A DNA stretch of 64,000 bases from positions 14,689,763-14,753,762 of the forward strand of contig CM057154.1 in NCBI GenBank assembly GCA_029962745.1, read 5' to 3'. Shown here piece by piece: positions 23,772 through 36,941 of the stretch. Each line of letters begins with the position of its first letter. The stretch's first letter is position 1. The notes under the pieces are model-generated. The model saw only the letters and a program-made list of their open reading frames with translations, was not told the origin of the DNA and searched no databases. Both the position numbers and the translations under genes were made by a program. This DNA comes from Echinometra lucunter (lineage: Eukaryota > Echinodermata > Echinoidea > Camarodonta > Echinometridae).

Positions 23772-26223
23772 CTGGAAGATAGAGAGAATGGAATGAAAGA
23801 GACGATATACAAGGATTCATATGAATTAACTAACAAAATAAAAACAAGATTAAAAAAAAGAGAAGAGAGGGAAAAATTCACAGCCAAAGAAAGAGAGAGA
23901 GGGAGAGGGAGACAATGGGGCAAGAGAAAGGAATGGATTAGAAAATAAGAGTGAAACATATATGTAAGAAGAAATATAAAGAGACTTTTGAGAGAGAAAG
24001 AGAAAGAGAATATTGGTATACAATATCCACAGGCATAATTTCAGTGAAACAATACAAAAACGGAGAGAGGAAGGCTGACAGACAAATAAATAGAAACAGT
24101 GAGAGAAGAAGGCAAGGGATTACTTATTGGTGGCCATGGCTCCTAAATTCAGACATTTCCTATACCCGGCCACTTCAGGCACGGACCAGTTGACATTATA
24201 TCATTCATCAAAAAATCAGGTATTGGCTAAGAATGCCTCACATGACCACACATAATTCCACCGCAAGTTGAAAGTGGATATGAGTGGCGAGGGTTGAATT
24301 GCTATTACCCTCTTGACGTCAGTATAGTTCATTAAAAATTGCGTGATGAAGAAGCCCACTCACAAACCTAAGATTCTAGCCCACCCAAGTTGGATCTTTC
24401 GAGATGTACCTCTTGTGAGAGCCTGTTGTCACCATTTAGTCACCCCCTTTAATCAATTTTTCCCATAATGAGGGGGGGGGGGGGGGGGGTTGGATCAGCC
24501 ACGGCCCCCCTTTTTGAAGCCGAAGACCTTTTCTTTATTTGTTTATCAGTAAATTTTGGGGGGTAATATATATACCTGAAAATGCCGAGGACCTTTTTTT
24601 TTTGTCAGTAAATTTTTTCAGGTACAACAGACACCTGAAAAAGCCGATCGCCCCCTTCCCCCTTTTTTGAAAAATTCCGGATCCAGCACTGAAAATGCAT
24701 AGTTATGCCCAACCGGTCCAGCCCATGTCCTGGTATTGCTATTAGCCAAACTGCGTTAATCGCTTAGCTCCAAGTTGGCGTGTCTTAGTCTTGAATACAA
24801 AGGAACTGAAGATTTGGGCAAAAACTGACCCTTAGGCTTTCCTGACAAACTCATCATGACTCTACAATCTCACCACATAACGACTGAAGATGGAGAAAAG
24901 AATGGTTGAGGGTAATAGCTGATGGCTGCATACCCCATTACCCTCAACTGATTGGATTTAAACGACTGTCCACAATAAGATCTTGGCTAAGAAAATAAGG
25001 CAGCCTCACTGTCTTTTTCTGATGCTGCGACATTTATTAGAAGCTTGATACGCGCACCGTGACTGAGATACTTGACCCCAAATGAAGGTGTTCTTCAGGC
25101 ATCCACAGATGGCGTCTCCATAATTTGTCTGGGCTTGTTATGATTCGAAAACCAGCCCATGAACATTTAGCCGTTTTGGGATGCTTGCGGTTGTGAGGAG
25201 GCGAGTTGATCGTTTTTCATTGGACGACTTCAATTTTGTGTTTGCTTTAAAATTCCACTTGAGGATGTGCCATTTCATTCCGTCTGTGATCGCCTGATAA
25301 AAATACCCAATGTTGTTCCTCTTTGGACTGAATTCTAACCATAAGTCTTACTGCCTTTCGTACAAAGAGTATCATGGCATGCACATCTATGACCAAACCT
25401 CCACACCAACTTTTCTGCAAGAGGTCTGCGCTGAAATTTTTATGGTCAGCAGGAGCCCCATGGTCAAATTTTGATATGTTGGAGGTCTTATCTCAGATTT
25501 TTTTGGCTCCCATTTGTTTCAAGTCCAATGCACACAATCAACTCATCTCATATTCATCTCTATTATTTTTGCTAGATATATTTCTTGTTTGACATATCAC
25601 TTTAAGAAAGAAAATGAGCTGCATAGAGTGGCCAGTAAATTCATACAAGCATACTAATCTTAGTCTAGTTTGAATTGGGTAGATTTAGTTCACTTATTTA
25701 TGGAATGCCAAGTGTCAATTTTCAACCTCTTTGTCCCATAAAAATTACCCCCAAATCTGTAATTACCTAACACAAATCAAGGCAATGTGATATCAATAAC
25801 TAATTTCATTTCAAGACTGGACTTATTCATGTTCATTCATATTCTTTATTAACAGAATTACAAGAATTTGCAAGAAATAAGGAGCTAGACACTTGGCACT
25901 CCATAAATCTATTGACTAAATTAAACCAGGTTAAAAGTGTACCAATCATTTGGAAAACATTTTTAGAGCTAAAAGGCATTTTATGGGTTAATAGTTATGA
26001 AGTATGAAGAAAATAAAGGAGAACATAAAACTCTCCAAACAAACCTGAAGTCACAGATGGTTTTCATAAGCATCCTAACATATCTACTTGTTGGTCACTT
26101 TCATGTTTAATGAGAATATATTTCAAATAGTAATATTTGTTCATAAGTGTAATATGCGAAGCTCCTATTTTTTTACTATAGTATAGTAAGAAAGAAATCC
26201 CTATTACACAGAGGATTTACATA

Positions 26224-26720
26224 TTAATGACATTGGTTAACATTGTTATGATTTTAAAAAATCTTGTTTTGTTACTTGAAAATGGGATAAATATAAGGGT
26301 TATAGTGTAAAAATACCAGTCTGAAAGTTTCAAAGTATAATATCCACAGGAAGTATTTTTAAATATAAAAAATGTGAACCAATGTTTGAAAAATATACGA
26401 GGATCGGTTGCACAGAATAGACATAAGGAGTGCGCATGCGTGTATGACTCACCTTTTACCGTAATGTGCGTATTGGCGTATCACGCGGCGTGAGGCACAT
26501 AACGGCATTTTCAAATTCAAGCAAAGTGGTCCTCTTAGTGATTGTCTCGTGAGACGAAGGATAATAAAATCGCCGTTTGCGTCTAACTTACACTTTTTCA
26601 TTCCAAATTAGGGTTGGTTTCAGGGTTTTCGAGTACAAATACAAGTACTCATACACATGTTTCATCTTAGTTTGAGAATTTTTTAAATCAGCTACTCACA
26701 AAGTTAGCCAATGCCTTTAA
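26224..26720. mobile_element. 497-bp TTAA-flanked MITE, copy 1
   Basis: The termini are TTAATGACATTGGTTAACATTG and AAGTTAGCCAATGCCT-TTAA, close inverted repeats of AGGCATTGGTTAAC with TTAA at both ends. The interior (ggttatagtgtaaaaatacc, gtgaaccaatg, cataaggagtgcgcatgcg) matches copy 2 at 53323-53819 in reverse orientation. Both copies are 497 bp. TTAA ends suggest Kolobok/piggyBac-type mobilisation. It is non-coding. Confidence 0.85.
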
Positions 26721-27221
26721 TATACTTCACCTTCAGGCATACATGCAGATGTACTAGCCAGAGTGAAGTCAAACTTGATGTCTAAAAACTACTGGTAGCT
26801 CCTTTGGTGAGCTTTTAAAGTTCTAGGTAAAGCCATAAAGGCTGTCTTTTTTAAATATCAAATTAGAGAACAATCGTCCTATTCAAAGATTGGGAGTTTT
26901 AATGATGTTATTTTTTTCAATTCCTTCAAGCACGTCTCTTGGGAAGTAAGACCTTTGGGGTAGCAAGACCTTTGGGGTGAAAGGACCTCTTTGGGCTGCA
27001 AAACCTTTTTTTTATTCCTTTCTTTTATTATGTGTAAGTGGCACATGTGGTATTTAAATCATGAATCATAACATGTCCTCTGAAAGTATGAGTAGGTGTG
27101 CTAAATGATTGCTGTGCATTTCTTCAGGTAGGTAGATTAGGTAGATTTCACGTAATTGATTGACGTAAGTTTGATGAGTTAATGTAAGTCTCCTACAGTG
27201 TGGCCTGGTCACTTCCATTTA

Positions 27222-27575
27222 TAAGACCCCGTTCTCATTACAAGGGATAGCACGATCCAGCGCACACTAGATCGCGCCACCTCTAAGGTACTAGGTGGGA
27301 ACATGGTGAAGTCGTTTCGGCGCAATCCAGCGAGGTCCACCGCGGTCCACAGCGATCGGACCACCTCGGGGGGGGGGGGGGGGGGGGTGGTCCAAGTGAG
27401 ATGCGCAATCCAGAGCCCGCTACTCACAGTTTACTGTGCAGAGAGTGCCAAAATAGATCTCGCTTCTCTCTGCATGTGTGAACCCACAGCGTGCGTGGAC
27501 CTCCCTGGCACGCGCCATGGGTCACCCCACGATAGCGCGATCCTCTTTCCAATCTCATAATGAGAACGAGGTCTA
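27222..27575. mobile_element. ~350-bp GC-rich inverted-repeat element with a 20-G run
   Basis: The ends AAGACCCCGTTCTCATTA and TAATGAGAACGAGGTCT pair. Inside are CpG-rich 'gcgatccagcg', 'ggtccaccgcggtccac' and 'ggacctccctgg' segments and a G run at 27368-27387. The base composition is very unlike the surrounding AT-rich intron. Confidence 0.75.
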
Positions 27576-28427
27576 AGACAGACAGCACATTACTCATTTG
27601 GTATAAATATTATCGCATTCTAATGGGTGAAAAGAAAGGCATTTGAAACTTTCAATCATCAATATCTCAAAAATACTGTGAAGGTGAATGATGTCAAATT
27701 TCTTTAGCGGAGGCTTTATGACCTTACCTTAAAACACTATTCTTTAAACATTGCTCAGAATATCCAAACATCAAAACCACAAAATCTATGTTTATCAATC
27801 AATCATTCAGAGCACGAAAATCTCAATTGCGTACTGCAGCTAGAATTTCAGAGCACCTCTTTTAACCCATTTGTGACGGAGGTCCACATTTTGTTGTTTG
27901 GCCTAATATCTTTTGATGCAAAGCCCTAACAATCATACCAAATACATGAGCAGAAAGAGCAAAAAATCCTACACAAACTGTGCCCATTTTGGTTGCATCA
28001 ATATTCATTGTTTGATGCTGAAAATTTTTTTAAAGGAAAATAAGCATTAGAATCCTTAAATTGGCAATGTGACAGAAAGTTTAAAATCACCGTTTTCCCC
28101 TGCAAATTGGCAACTTTTTGACTTATCATAATTTCTGTCAATTTATATTCATTTCTGATACATGACGTTTTATAAATAAAATGTAGCAATAAAATAAAAA
28201 TGTTGGTGTTGCCAATTTGAAGAATAAAAGCTGATCAAATTAGGCTTCAAATAATTCCTGTCACGAATGGGTTAACCATGAGTCAGGAATCATTCATGAC
28301 ACTGGATAGCACAAGGTTTACAGAAATGATAGGTGCGATACACAAATAGGTCTGTATAGATAGATTCAACCTATAAGTAGAGGTCTTTATAAACAGTTGG
28401 TCTTTCTAGAAAGGTTTAATGACTCAC

Positions 28428-28538
28428 CTGTTTCCTCTTTTGTCTCCATCTTAACTTGAGAACTAGTAGCAAACAAATGATGGAGATGAGGATGAAAAAT
28501 GCCACAAAGATGCCCATGTCAAAGAACTCGTTAGAACT
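28428..28538 (-). CDS. RNF43/ZNRF3: RNF43/ZNRF3-like E3 ligase, transmembrane exon
   Basis: The acceptor gtttttgcag|AGT and donor AAACAG|gtgagt bound 37 codons in phase 0. It reads SSNEFFDMGIFVAFF, then ILISIICLLLVLKLRW, ending QKRKQ. One hydrophobic helix of about 21 residues is followed by a basic stop-transfer segment, making a single-pass type I topology with the RING in the cytoplasm. The FDMGIF start of the helix is the same as in vertebrate ZNRF3. Confidence 0.95.
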
Positions 28539-28631
28539 CTGCAAAAACAAGGATTACAAAAATAATATAAATACTAATAATAATGATTGTGATAATGAGA
28601 GTAACAATAATGAAATAATTACTCATGAAAC

Positions 28632-28783
28632 CAGGGCCCCATTTTATAAAACTTGTTATCAGTAACGACTGCCACATTTCTATGACAAATCTGCTCTCAG
28701 CCAATCAGATGCAAGGATTTCAGTAGCTTATAACAGTTATTGCAACTTGTTATTGATAACAAATTTTATGAAACAAGGCCCTG
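28632..28783. mobile_element. 152-bp MITE, copy 1 (CAGGGCC ends)
   Basis: It begins CAGGGCCCCATTTTATAAAAC and ends ATGAAACAAGGCCCTG. Inside are 'ctgccacatttctatgacaa' and 'ctctcagccaatcagatgca'. Copy 2 at 54571-54721 matches along its whole length in the same orientation. No clear target duplication is seen. Confidence 0.8.
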
Positions 28784-29717
28784 ATTGCTTTTAAACAGTT
28801 TCTCTCATATGGTAATCACATGACCGGAACTCAAGCTAATCTTTCATGATCATTTGGCCCTTCTGGGTGAAAAATTATATTTTCAATTCAATGCAATCTC
28901 AATTTCAATTCTATTGCCTGATGGAAATTTTCTCCAATTTCACAACATACAGCAATAGTACAATATGAGCGAAAAATTAATTAGCATTTCAGAAGTGGTT
29001 TTCATAATTATTTACAACAAAGACTGAAGTGTGAATTTGAGGGGAAAACAGTGAAAACAAAGAAAATATAGAAGACAAAAAAAAAAGAAATCAGAAAGGC
29101 CATCTAAATCAGATAATACTATGCCTCTTCTACCACAACCATCATTAGTCTCAGATCTGACATCAGTTGCTTTGACAAATCTTGCTGGCATAATTACACA
29201 AGATCATACTGCAACATAGCATGAGCTAGAATGATCCAATGATGTTTTATTCAATATCTTGCTCTTTCATGATCTCCCTTCTTCCAATGAATAATCAAAG
29301 AAAATGTCAAGTTCTAGCTATCAAGTGATTACATTGCAAAAAAAAAGGTCAATAAGTAATTTAGAAAGACTTATGTACATGTACCTTATGGATATAAAAA
29401 TAATAAGAAATCATCTCAACCTCCCTGCACGTCACAGCACATTATGCATTGAATAAAAGAATGGTATACAAGATTAAACACAAATGTGGCAGAAGAGAGT
29501 TTGGTCCAATCATTTGAGCTAAATATTGTTCATATTTCGAGTATGAGTATAATTTTTTCCAGAAGGTACTGCTTCCATAAAATTTTTCCCATTTGACTGA
29601 CATTTTAAAAGAATGAGAAAGCAAACAAAATATTTGTCTACCTTTAGCATGATTAAACCTTCTCTTTAACTTCTTGTTCAGACTATTTAAACTCATCATA
29701 TGGCTATACAAGAACCA

Positions 29718-29907
29718 TACACTCTAATTTCTGCAGAGTCAAATTTGACTCGGAATGGTGTGGCATCAATTGAGAAATGCCAAAATTCCAGTCAAAGTAA
29801 CTCCATTCCGAGTAAAATTAATTCGAAATCTGAGTCACTTAACCCGAAATAAAATCCCAGCTCACGCCATTCCGAGTCAAATTTGACTCCGCAGAAATAA
29901 GAGTGTA
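29718..29907. mobile_element. 190-bp TA-flanked fold-back MITE, copy 1
   Basis: It is bounded by TA, with ends CACTCTAATTTCTGCAGAGTC and GACTCCGCAGAAATAAGAGTG. Internal TTTGACTCGGAATGG motifs appear on both strands. The related copy is at 53882-54127. TA duplication points to a Tc1/mariner-type transposase. Confidence 0.8.
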
Positions 29908-30540
29908 TAATTATATGAAATGTATATGAATTTTCAGAGTCTGAATGTTGTTTGATAACAAAACTCTGTATATGAGAAATGCATATTTGACCAGTGTGAT
30001 AAACGAAAACTCAATAAAGAATCAGCATCCTCTTGTAGGCAGAATGTTGTATCATATAAGAGGGCGGGGCTCATCGCATGCAGGGTTCTCACTAATAAAA
30101 AATCCACACACCGTTCCCACTCTGCGCAAAGCGTGGAAGTTTTACGGAATAACACCTAAAGTTAGGTGTGGCGGCAGTATATGCTATAGTAAAAGGATGA
30201 AAAATACTTCTTGGTAAGCAGGAGTTGTCTACTAATGGCATAAAAGTAAAAATACATTGCCAAAAAGCAAAACAATCTGTGACATTTATCATTATTGTGA
30301 GGAATATATATACTCCAATATTTTTTACCCTTCTTGCCACGCATGGTGCAGCAATTTCACACATGGTTCTTCCTTGTCTGAAACCCTTTATGCATGGTAT
30401 TGGAACCATGGGTTTATGTACTGGCGAGAACCATGATCGCATGTGCAACCTGATTTGACCAATCGGCTGTAATTCATATGCAGCCCATGATGGAACCTGA
30501 ATTCCAACCTCCTGGAAACAAATAACTTTACAGGATGTTC

Positions 30541-30813
30541 CTGTATACCGAGGGTTTAGTGCAACAAAGAGCTATCTGCATTTCTGGTCAAAATGAGATT
30601 TCAAAATTAAAATGATCCAGTAGAGACCAGGAACACATTGGCAATAATGGTTTGTACAGCAAACTTTGCTACGGCAGGGTATCACCCCAAATAGACATGG
30701 CTATCTGCTTAAATCTGCAGTGTATCAGTGCAACAAATCTTCATTTCAAGATTTATCAAAATTGCCAAAAAATGCAGAAAGCCCCATGCTGCACTAAACC
30801 CTCGAAACAATAC
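30541..30813. mobile_element. fold-back element
   Basis: Arms 'cgagggtttagtgca...tctgcattt' (from 30549) and 'aaatgcaga...tgcactaaaccctcg' (to 30804) are inverted repeats, flanked by TGTAT/ATACA. No coding frame. Confidence 0.65.
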
Positions 30814-32189
30814 ACTTTAAAAAGTGTCTACGCACCTTGCACGATACATTAATTTTTTTCTTATAAATACATCTCTTACACAAACTTTGTGTAATATAAA
30901 TGTAGTTTGAACAGCCTATTAGATGGTGTTATGATAATGCACATTCACTAATAGCACTAGTCTCTGTAAAACCCCCATTAACTCTGCCATCCACCGCAGA
31001 GTTTTTATCTTACCTTCTAATGGACGACATCTATCAAACGATTCCTCTTACCTGCCAACTGTGGCATCAATAATGTTACCTACGTAAGCCTTGCCCTTTT
31101 AAAAAAGTATACTTTATTATCTTTATACCATTTCTTCTTGAAGTATTTTCAACAGGTAAAATATATTTCCAAGTTTTGCAAAACGAAACAATATACAGTA
31201 GATTTGTATTTCATCAATCCATGTGATTTTTTGCAACTCCTCTATACTCCTTTATCAACTACAAAGAAAAAAAAGAGAACTTTTTTAGAGCAGGGCAAAT
31301 GAGAAGGTCTTTTAAGATTAAGATATGTCAAATATTTGCCCATTCAAGTCTTATGGATTGCAACTTCGAAAATCATAACTTTCTTTCACTGAAAATGCTC
31401 AAACTTTTTGCTTCTGTCATTTTTCTCTCATGTAATCCAACTTAATATCAAGGTAGACTGCTCATTAATTGCAGCATTTCATATTTTTCAAAATATAAAG
31501 TTATTGTTTAATACATGTGTAAAAGAAAAACCCTTTTAAAACCTCAATATTATTGATGAGAGAGGAATGCATTTCTGTCATATAATAAATTTCATTCGAA
31601 ATGGTTTATTATAATTTTGGCACAATAAATCCAAATTACTCTTCATTGCAAAGCCTAGCTGAGTGGCCACACAAGTATAGCACTATGAAATATTAGAACA
31701 GATGAGCCCTGATTAAATCAATACTGCTGTCTCCGCCCCCTTCACAATTCATGATATCGAGACGGCTCAATTACGGGGCAATTATCCTGCAAAGGCGGTC
31801 CCTGTTAGAGGCTGAAAGAGCCTGATCAGTGCGCTTTACACAAAGGAACATAATTTCAATTCTGTGGCTCCCTAATTAATGCAATCCCTTTGGTTCTGTT
31901 ATCGATCAGGCTGCTTCTATGCTCTTAATAGGCTGTATGGTGTCAGTATCAGCATAAATATACTCATAACAAAGATTATCTATATACATAGCATGTTTAA
32001 ACAGACTATATGAAAAATCCAATCATATTAAAAAACAAAACATTTTTCTCATCCCATTCTGCTAATACAGGCCAGAAAACATTAGACAGATGCTACAAAA
32101 TTAAAATCAATAATTGACTCTTAGAATAACCATGTTGTAGCTGCATTTTTCTCTTTTGGGATGTACTCTCCCCCTGTTCTTTTAGATTT

Positions 32190-32441
32190 TAATCTTAAGT
32201 TTTGTTTTTATCTATTTATTTATTTATTTATTTATTTATCTATCTATTTATCTATTTATTCATTTATTTATAAATTTATCTATTTATCTATTTATTTATT
32301 TAATTATTTATATATTGATCTATTCATTTATTCAATCTATTTATCTACTTTTTTTTTCATTCTGTAATTTATTCATTTATTCATATTTTTATTTATATTT
32401 CTATTTTTATTTATTCATTTCTATATATATATATATACATG

Positions 32442-32463
<22 letters not shown>
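32190..32463. repeat. (TTTA/TCTA)n tetranucleotide repeat, (TA)n and T/G run
   Basis: Long TTTA/TCTA/TTCA array to about 32415, a TA dinucleotide run (about 32424-32462), then T11G9. All open frames here are repeat translations. Confidence 0.95.
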
Positions 32464-32472
<9 letters not shown>

Positions 32473-32639
32473 TTTGGGGGGGGGTGGTTGAAACAAAGGA
32501 ATACTTGAGAGAAATACCAAGCAACACTAATGAACAATCAATGGTCCAACCAACAAGGAAGGCAGACAACAATTTATGCGATCATACATGTCTTGAAATT
32601 ACGAGACTCCTGGAACTGTATACTTAAATATGTTCATTC

Positions 32640-33200
32640 AGATACGAGACAGAGAGACAGAGACAGAGAGACAGAGAGACAGATACAGAGAGACAGAGAG
32701 ACAGAGAGACAGTGAGACAGAGACAGAGAAAGAAACAGATAGGCCTACAGAGACAGGGACAGAGACGATGACAGACAGAGAGAGACAGAGAGAGATATTT
32801 GCTTGAGGTGAAAGCTAAAGGAAGGAAAGGAGGGAGTAAGAACAAAATGACAAAAAGAAGCAAAGTTATGAATAGCAAGGGGAGAAAAACGACAATCTAC
32901 AAAGTGGAGAAGAAAGGAAGAACAACAAGAAAGAAGAAAGAAGAAAAAGAAGGAAGAGGAAAAGAAGAAAAATAAGAAAGACATAGAAAAGGAAAAAAAA
33001 AAGTGGCCCCCAAAAGAGGTGTATGATGCAGAAAAAGGGGAAATGGAGGAAAATAGTCCAGTCTAAAACAAAGGAGAAGGCAAGAGAGCTTGATACACAA
33101 GTTGAAAATCAAACAAGGAGACAAAAGGGAGAATGATATACAACTGGAAATGGATGAAGAAGGGAGAGAGAGAAAGATGAAGAGTGAGAGACGAATAGCT
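32640..33200. repeat. GACAGA repeat grading into GA/GAA-rich low-complexity DNA
   Basis: GAGACAGA units to about 32800 are followed by AAGAAG/GGAAAG-type purine-rich sequence. This gives Ser/Leu/Phe-rich minus-strand frames, none a gene. Confidence 0.9.
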
Positions 33201-33879
33201 GTTGTTGAAGAGACGCAACTGCATGATCGAGGCTCCTTGCCTCACAGCGCATCAAGTTAGATAGCCGTGAGAGTGCGCCTCCCTACCATTATTATTCCCC
33301 ATGACTGCCAAACGGGCCAATATCTCTGGAAATTGATTGAATTTGGGGGAAAAATCAGCAACATAATGGCAGAGTTGGCGGTTAGCTGATAGGCAACTCA
33401 AACGTTTCCAAGAGGGATGCATGCTTCCCTCCCGAGGTGAAAATAGAGGCCTGGTGGGGGGCAATTTGTGCTATCATCTCCAACATACACACAATATTTG
33501 GTTCATATCATAGCTTCTTCTTATCTGGATAGAAAATACTTCTTTTCTTTTTTCTTTCAGGGTTCTGAGAATATATAGATATCTATATAAACACACATGA
33601 TAGTTTTGATAAATTAATAGCTTTGAAAACTGATATATTTTTTAGCGTAATTTAGAGGAAAGTTTTCAGTGCAAAGGTTCATAATGTTCTATTCATGTAT
33701 CTCAGCAATAATCCTCTATTTCATAAATCCCAAATTTTAGTACAAAAGCCATTTCAATTGAATGACAAAATGATTATTAAACATCTTTTTTATAAATGTA
33801 AATAAGCATGAATACTTTCCCTATAGACACAGATTATAAAGAGAAAAGTCAATTTCTTAATATAAACACAATTGATTAA

Positions 33880-34115
33880 TGAGTGTGGCGCCTTAGGTTG
33901 CACTGTGTGAGAGCTCTCCAGTTTGTCACTGATTTATCCATCTATTTCGATCCTGTTGCATGATTTTTACTAGAATTTTAATTTTTAATGACTTTGATTA
34001 TATAATTATTTCTGTTTTAATCAACTTTTTAATGTAAACATTGCACCATTAGTCTTTGGACTACATGATTTGTACATTTATATTAATAAACCGAAATTGA
34101 ATTGAATTGAAAGGA
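33880..34115 (+). mobile_element. possible 3' end of a LINE/SINE
   Basis: A higher-complexity start (gtgtggcgccttaggttgcactgtgtgagagctc) runs to 'aataaaccgaaattgaattgaattgaaa', a polyadenylation-like hexamer followed by short ATTGA repeats as in many invertebrate LINE tails. A similar tail (aagttcaattgaaattgaaa) occurs at about 55960-55985. Confidence 0.35.
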
Positions 34116-35158
34116 ACAATAATTTTGCTTGAAATACCATAGAGGAATACACGATAAAACTGCCTCAACTGAAAAATGTTAAAAGGAAACTTGAACAGAC
34201 AGCATGTGTATCAGTTCTTATATTTTCAATCTCATAACACTAACAGAAATGGTCAAACCTAATATAAGACCATTTGCTATCTTTACAACTATTTTCGATT
34301 CCATGATGACATAATAAATGACATCATCCCTTGTGATGATAAGAATAAAGATATTGAAAGAATGACAGCATAAGTAAATGAATGATATCATCGCCTAAAT
34401 CTATGCAGATTCACATGAGAGAAAATATGATTTCAAATGAAGCAGCTATGACGACATCCAGGATCCACTGTAAGCCAGAGCCATGGGGGAGAATTAATGG
34501 AATAACGTCATAATTCCTCCTCAAAAAACACTTCCAAAACACTCACGAAGCTGCAAGTCATAGCTGACATCATTTGATGATAATCCCACCCCTGCAGCAG
34601 AATATGAATGAGGCTTCATGTGCCATGACTGAATCATTTACAAGTGAAATAAGGAATTCACCATTTCCTCAAAACAACATCATTAACAACTAAGCTTTTG
34701 AGGAGAGAGAGGGAGCATATTCTGTGAAAAATATATCCTTATGAAGGATGGGAATTAGTCCAGTATTCAACAAAGTAAATAAACATGACGTATTCCTCGA
34801 GGGGATACATGTCCGTACATGACTACGCCTAATACTATAGTTGATTTATGGAATTACAGACAGATTTATAATCAACATATCAATCTTTCAAGCTGATACA
34901 GAGGCTTTGCAAACCTAATTCTTATACAAACAGGAAGATGAAATACATGTACATGATCTTTCTAAACTAAATACTGGGTATAAAAATGTCAGAAGTGCAA
35001 GTTAGTAGAAAGTGATTTTATATTAACTGTCAAGGTTTGTATGTGAGAGTGTGAGGGGAGGGGGATGGGGTGGGGGAGGGAGAAGAGAGAGGGAGTGAGT
35101 GAATATGAGAGAGACAAAAACAAGGGGGGGGGGACAGGGAGGTATGTGTACATACATG

Positions 35159-35160
<2 letters not shown>

Positions 35161-35196
<36 letters not shown>
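35161..35196. repeat. (GA)n microsatellite
   Basis: About 17 GA units, flanked by G-rich and GA-rich sequence (35045-35160). Confidence 0.95.
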
Positions 35197-35639
35197 AAGA
35201 GAAGAAGAGGTTGACAGGTCTACACAATTCATGATGCTATTCATGAATAATCATTAATGACAATGACACCAATTATGATAGAACACTGCTACAAACTTGA
35301 TTTGACTTTAGTAATGTAACTGATTCCTGATGGAGGGAGCATGGCAACAAATACGATTATCATGACCGCGATGACACCAGCAGTATCAGAAAGAATGATT
35401 AGAGTGCCGATGATGATTAGCGGTAATGAATAAAAGATGACAAGAGGGTAATCGGCCTTATCCCTTACCAAAGCAATAAAGGCTTGTTCACACTTGCTGC
35501 TGTAAACCACTGAACCCTTTGCAGCATAATCTATTTCATATTTCTGTATCTTATCTTACACAAATACATTTAAGTAAGTACACAAAGCACCTTTGTTGCC
35601 TACTCTCTTAAAGTTACTCGGACTTGGTGTATAGATGGT

Positions 35640-36005
35640 GGTTCACACAATGCTTGCAAAAATCCCACTGGGGGGCGCCATGCCAGTTCTGTGTGACATA
35701 CATGTTTACCTCTGTGTCAATGAGATCGAGCATCATGTACGAACCAGTCTAGTTGCGAATGAACACGAAAAATCACTGTATGCAGACACTGCACTGTGAC
35801 AGCAACTTTCCCATTTGTGTGTATATGCGTGTTTGTAATATGCATCGCCATCGTGCATCATATCACACACAAGAGCGTGTGCGAGTGAGCCTATGTGCTA
35901 CTAGTGTGTACCCCCAAAACTCTTTGATCACACCCGAAACCCTTTGCCAAGGCTCGCAAATTGTCATGGCAATGCACAGTGGGATTTTCGCAAGCTTTGT
36001 GTGAA
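35640..36005. mobile_element. ~365-bp fold-back element
   Basis: The left end GTTCACACAATGCTTGCAAA-AATCCCACTG pairs with the right end CAGTGGGATTTTCGCAAGC-TTTGTGTGAA. The interior is CpG- and GT-rich with no long frame. Confidence 0.7.
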
Positions 36006-36699
36006 GTGAAGTCTATACGCCAAGAAGTCCCGGCAACTTAAAAAAATTCAAGTGATTAGTGACTTGACTCTGTGAAAGAGTGAAAATATGATAGAAACAG
36101 AGTGAACAGCTACTTATTTCTTTTTAAGAGGCACTAAATATTCCCTCGATATTTATTCCAAAGCAAGTGATTACTGACACTATGACTCCCACATGAATGA
36201 AAATAGAGTTGACATTCACTTTATTTAGAGGGAGGACTACTACTGTTTTTTGGAAGGGTCCGTGGATTTTACAACTAAACTTGCCCTCCATTTACATGTA
36301 GGAAAAAAAAAACTGCTGTGGTCAATCGGGGGCAGTTTACTGGGTCATATGGGAAGAAGCCTCAGGATGTATTCACTGACGAATAGATTAACTTCCTTCA
36401 AGATCTGCTTGCAACACACAAACATGTACCCACTCACACCCTCCCCCATTACTTAATTATTCAAGAGAAGGCAAAGGTCTGGTAAGGGTGGAGAAAAAAC
36501 AATTTGTGAGCTTTTGCAATCCCTTGCTTTCCATGTGGAAAATATTGTAGTAATGATGTCACATAAGTAGATGCTCTAGAAATTCACTCATATTCCAAAT
36601 ATAACTGGCAATAGTTCAGAACTCTTGATCAAATTTTGAAGCCAGATGTGTATGCGTGTGTGTAGTTCCACACAACAGAAATAGTTAAAAACTTGCGGC

Positions 36700-36941
36700 C
36701 AAATTTTCAGGGACGTCAATCCGCTTTAAGTAAGGGGACACTCTCAAAAGAAGGTCCTCAGCTTAAATAATTTTTTGGGGGAGTGGGGGCTTACACCTAA
36801 AATTTGCTGACAAGGAAAAAAAAAAAGAAGATCCTCAGCTTAATATCTGGGTGGGGGACATACCCTATTGTGTCCCCCTCCATTAAAATTTTGGGGGATG
36901 TGTCCCCCTGTCACCCCCTTGATTGACGCCATGCAAATTTT
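36700..36941. mobile_element. 226-bp hAT-like MITE with perfect 8-bp TSD
   Basis: The element at 36708-36933 starts CAGGGACGTCAATC and ends GATTGACGCCATG. CAAATTTT occurs at both flanks (36700-36707, 36934-36941). The interior has an imperfect direct repeat (agaaggtcctcagcttaa / agaagatcctcagcttaa) and GGGGG/CCCCC runs. Confidence 0.85.

Larger units (their letters stand above)
23368..28427 (-). other. intron between transmembrane and juxtamembrane exons
   Basis: About 5.06 kb. It contains the two pseudo-exons (23410-23771), GA-rich sequence (23840-24110), a G run of 18 (24472-24489) within a degenerate element ending at a 'ggatccagcactg' motif (about 24690), a 497-bp TTAA MITE (26224-26720) and a GC-rich element (27222-27574). 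No exon is seen elsewhere. Confidence 0.85.

Noticed and set aside
35289..35510. 73-codon minus-strand frame with two hydrophobic stretches
   Set aside because: Intronic, no splice context or homology recognised; hydrophobicity follows from GAT/ATC-rich sequence.
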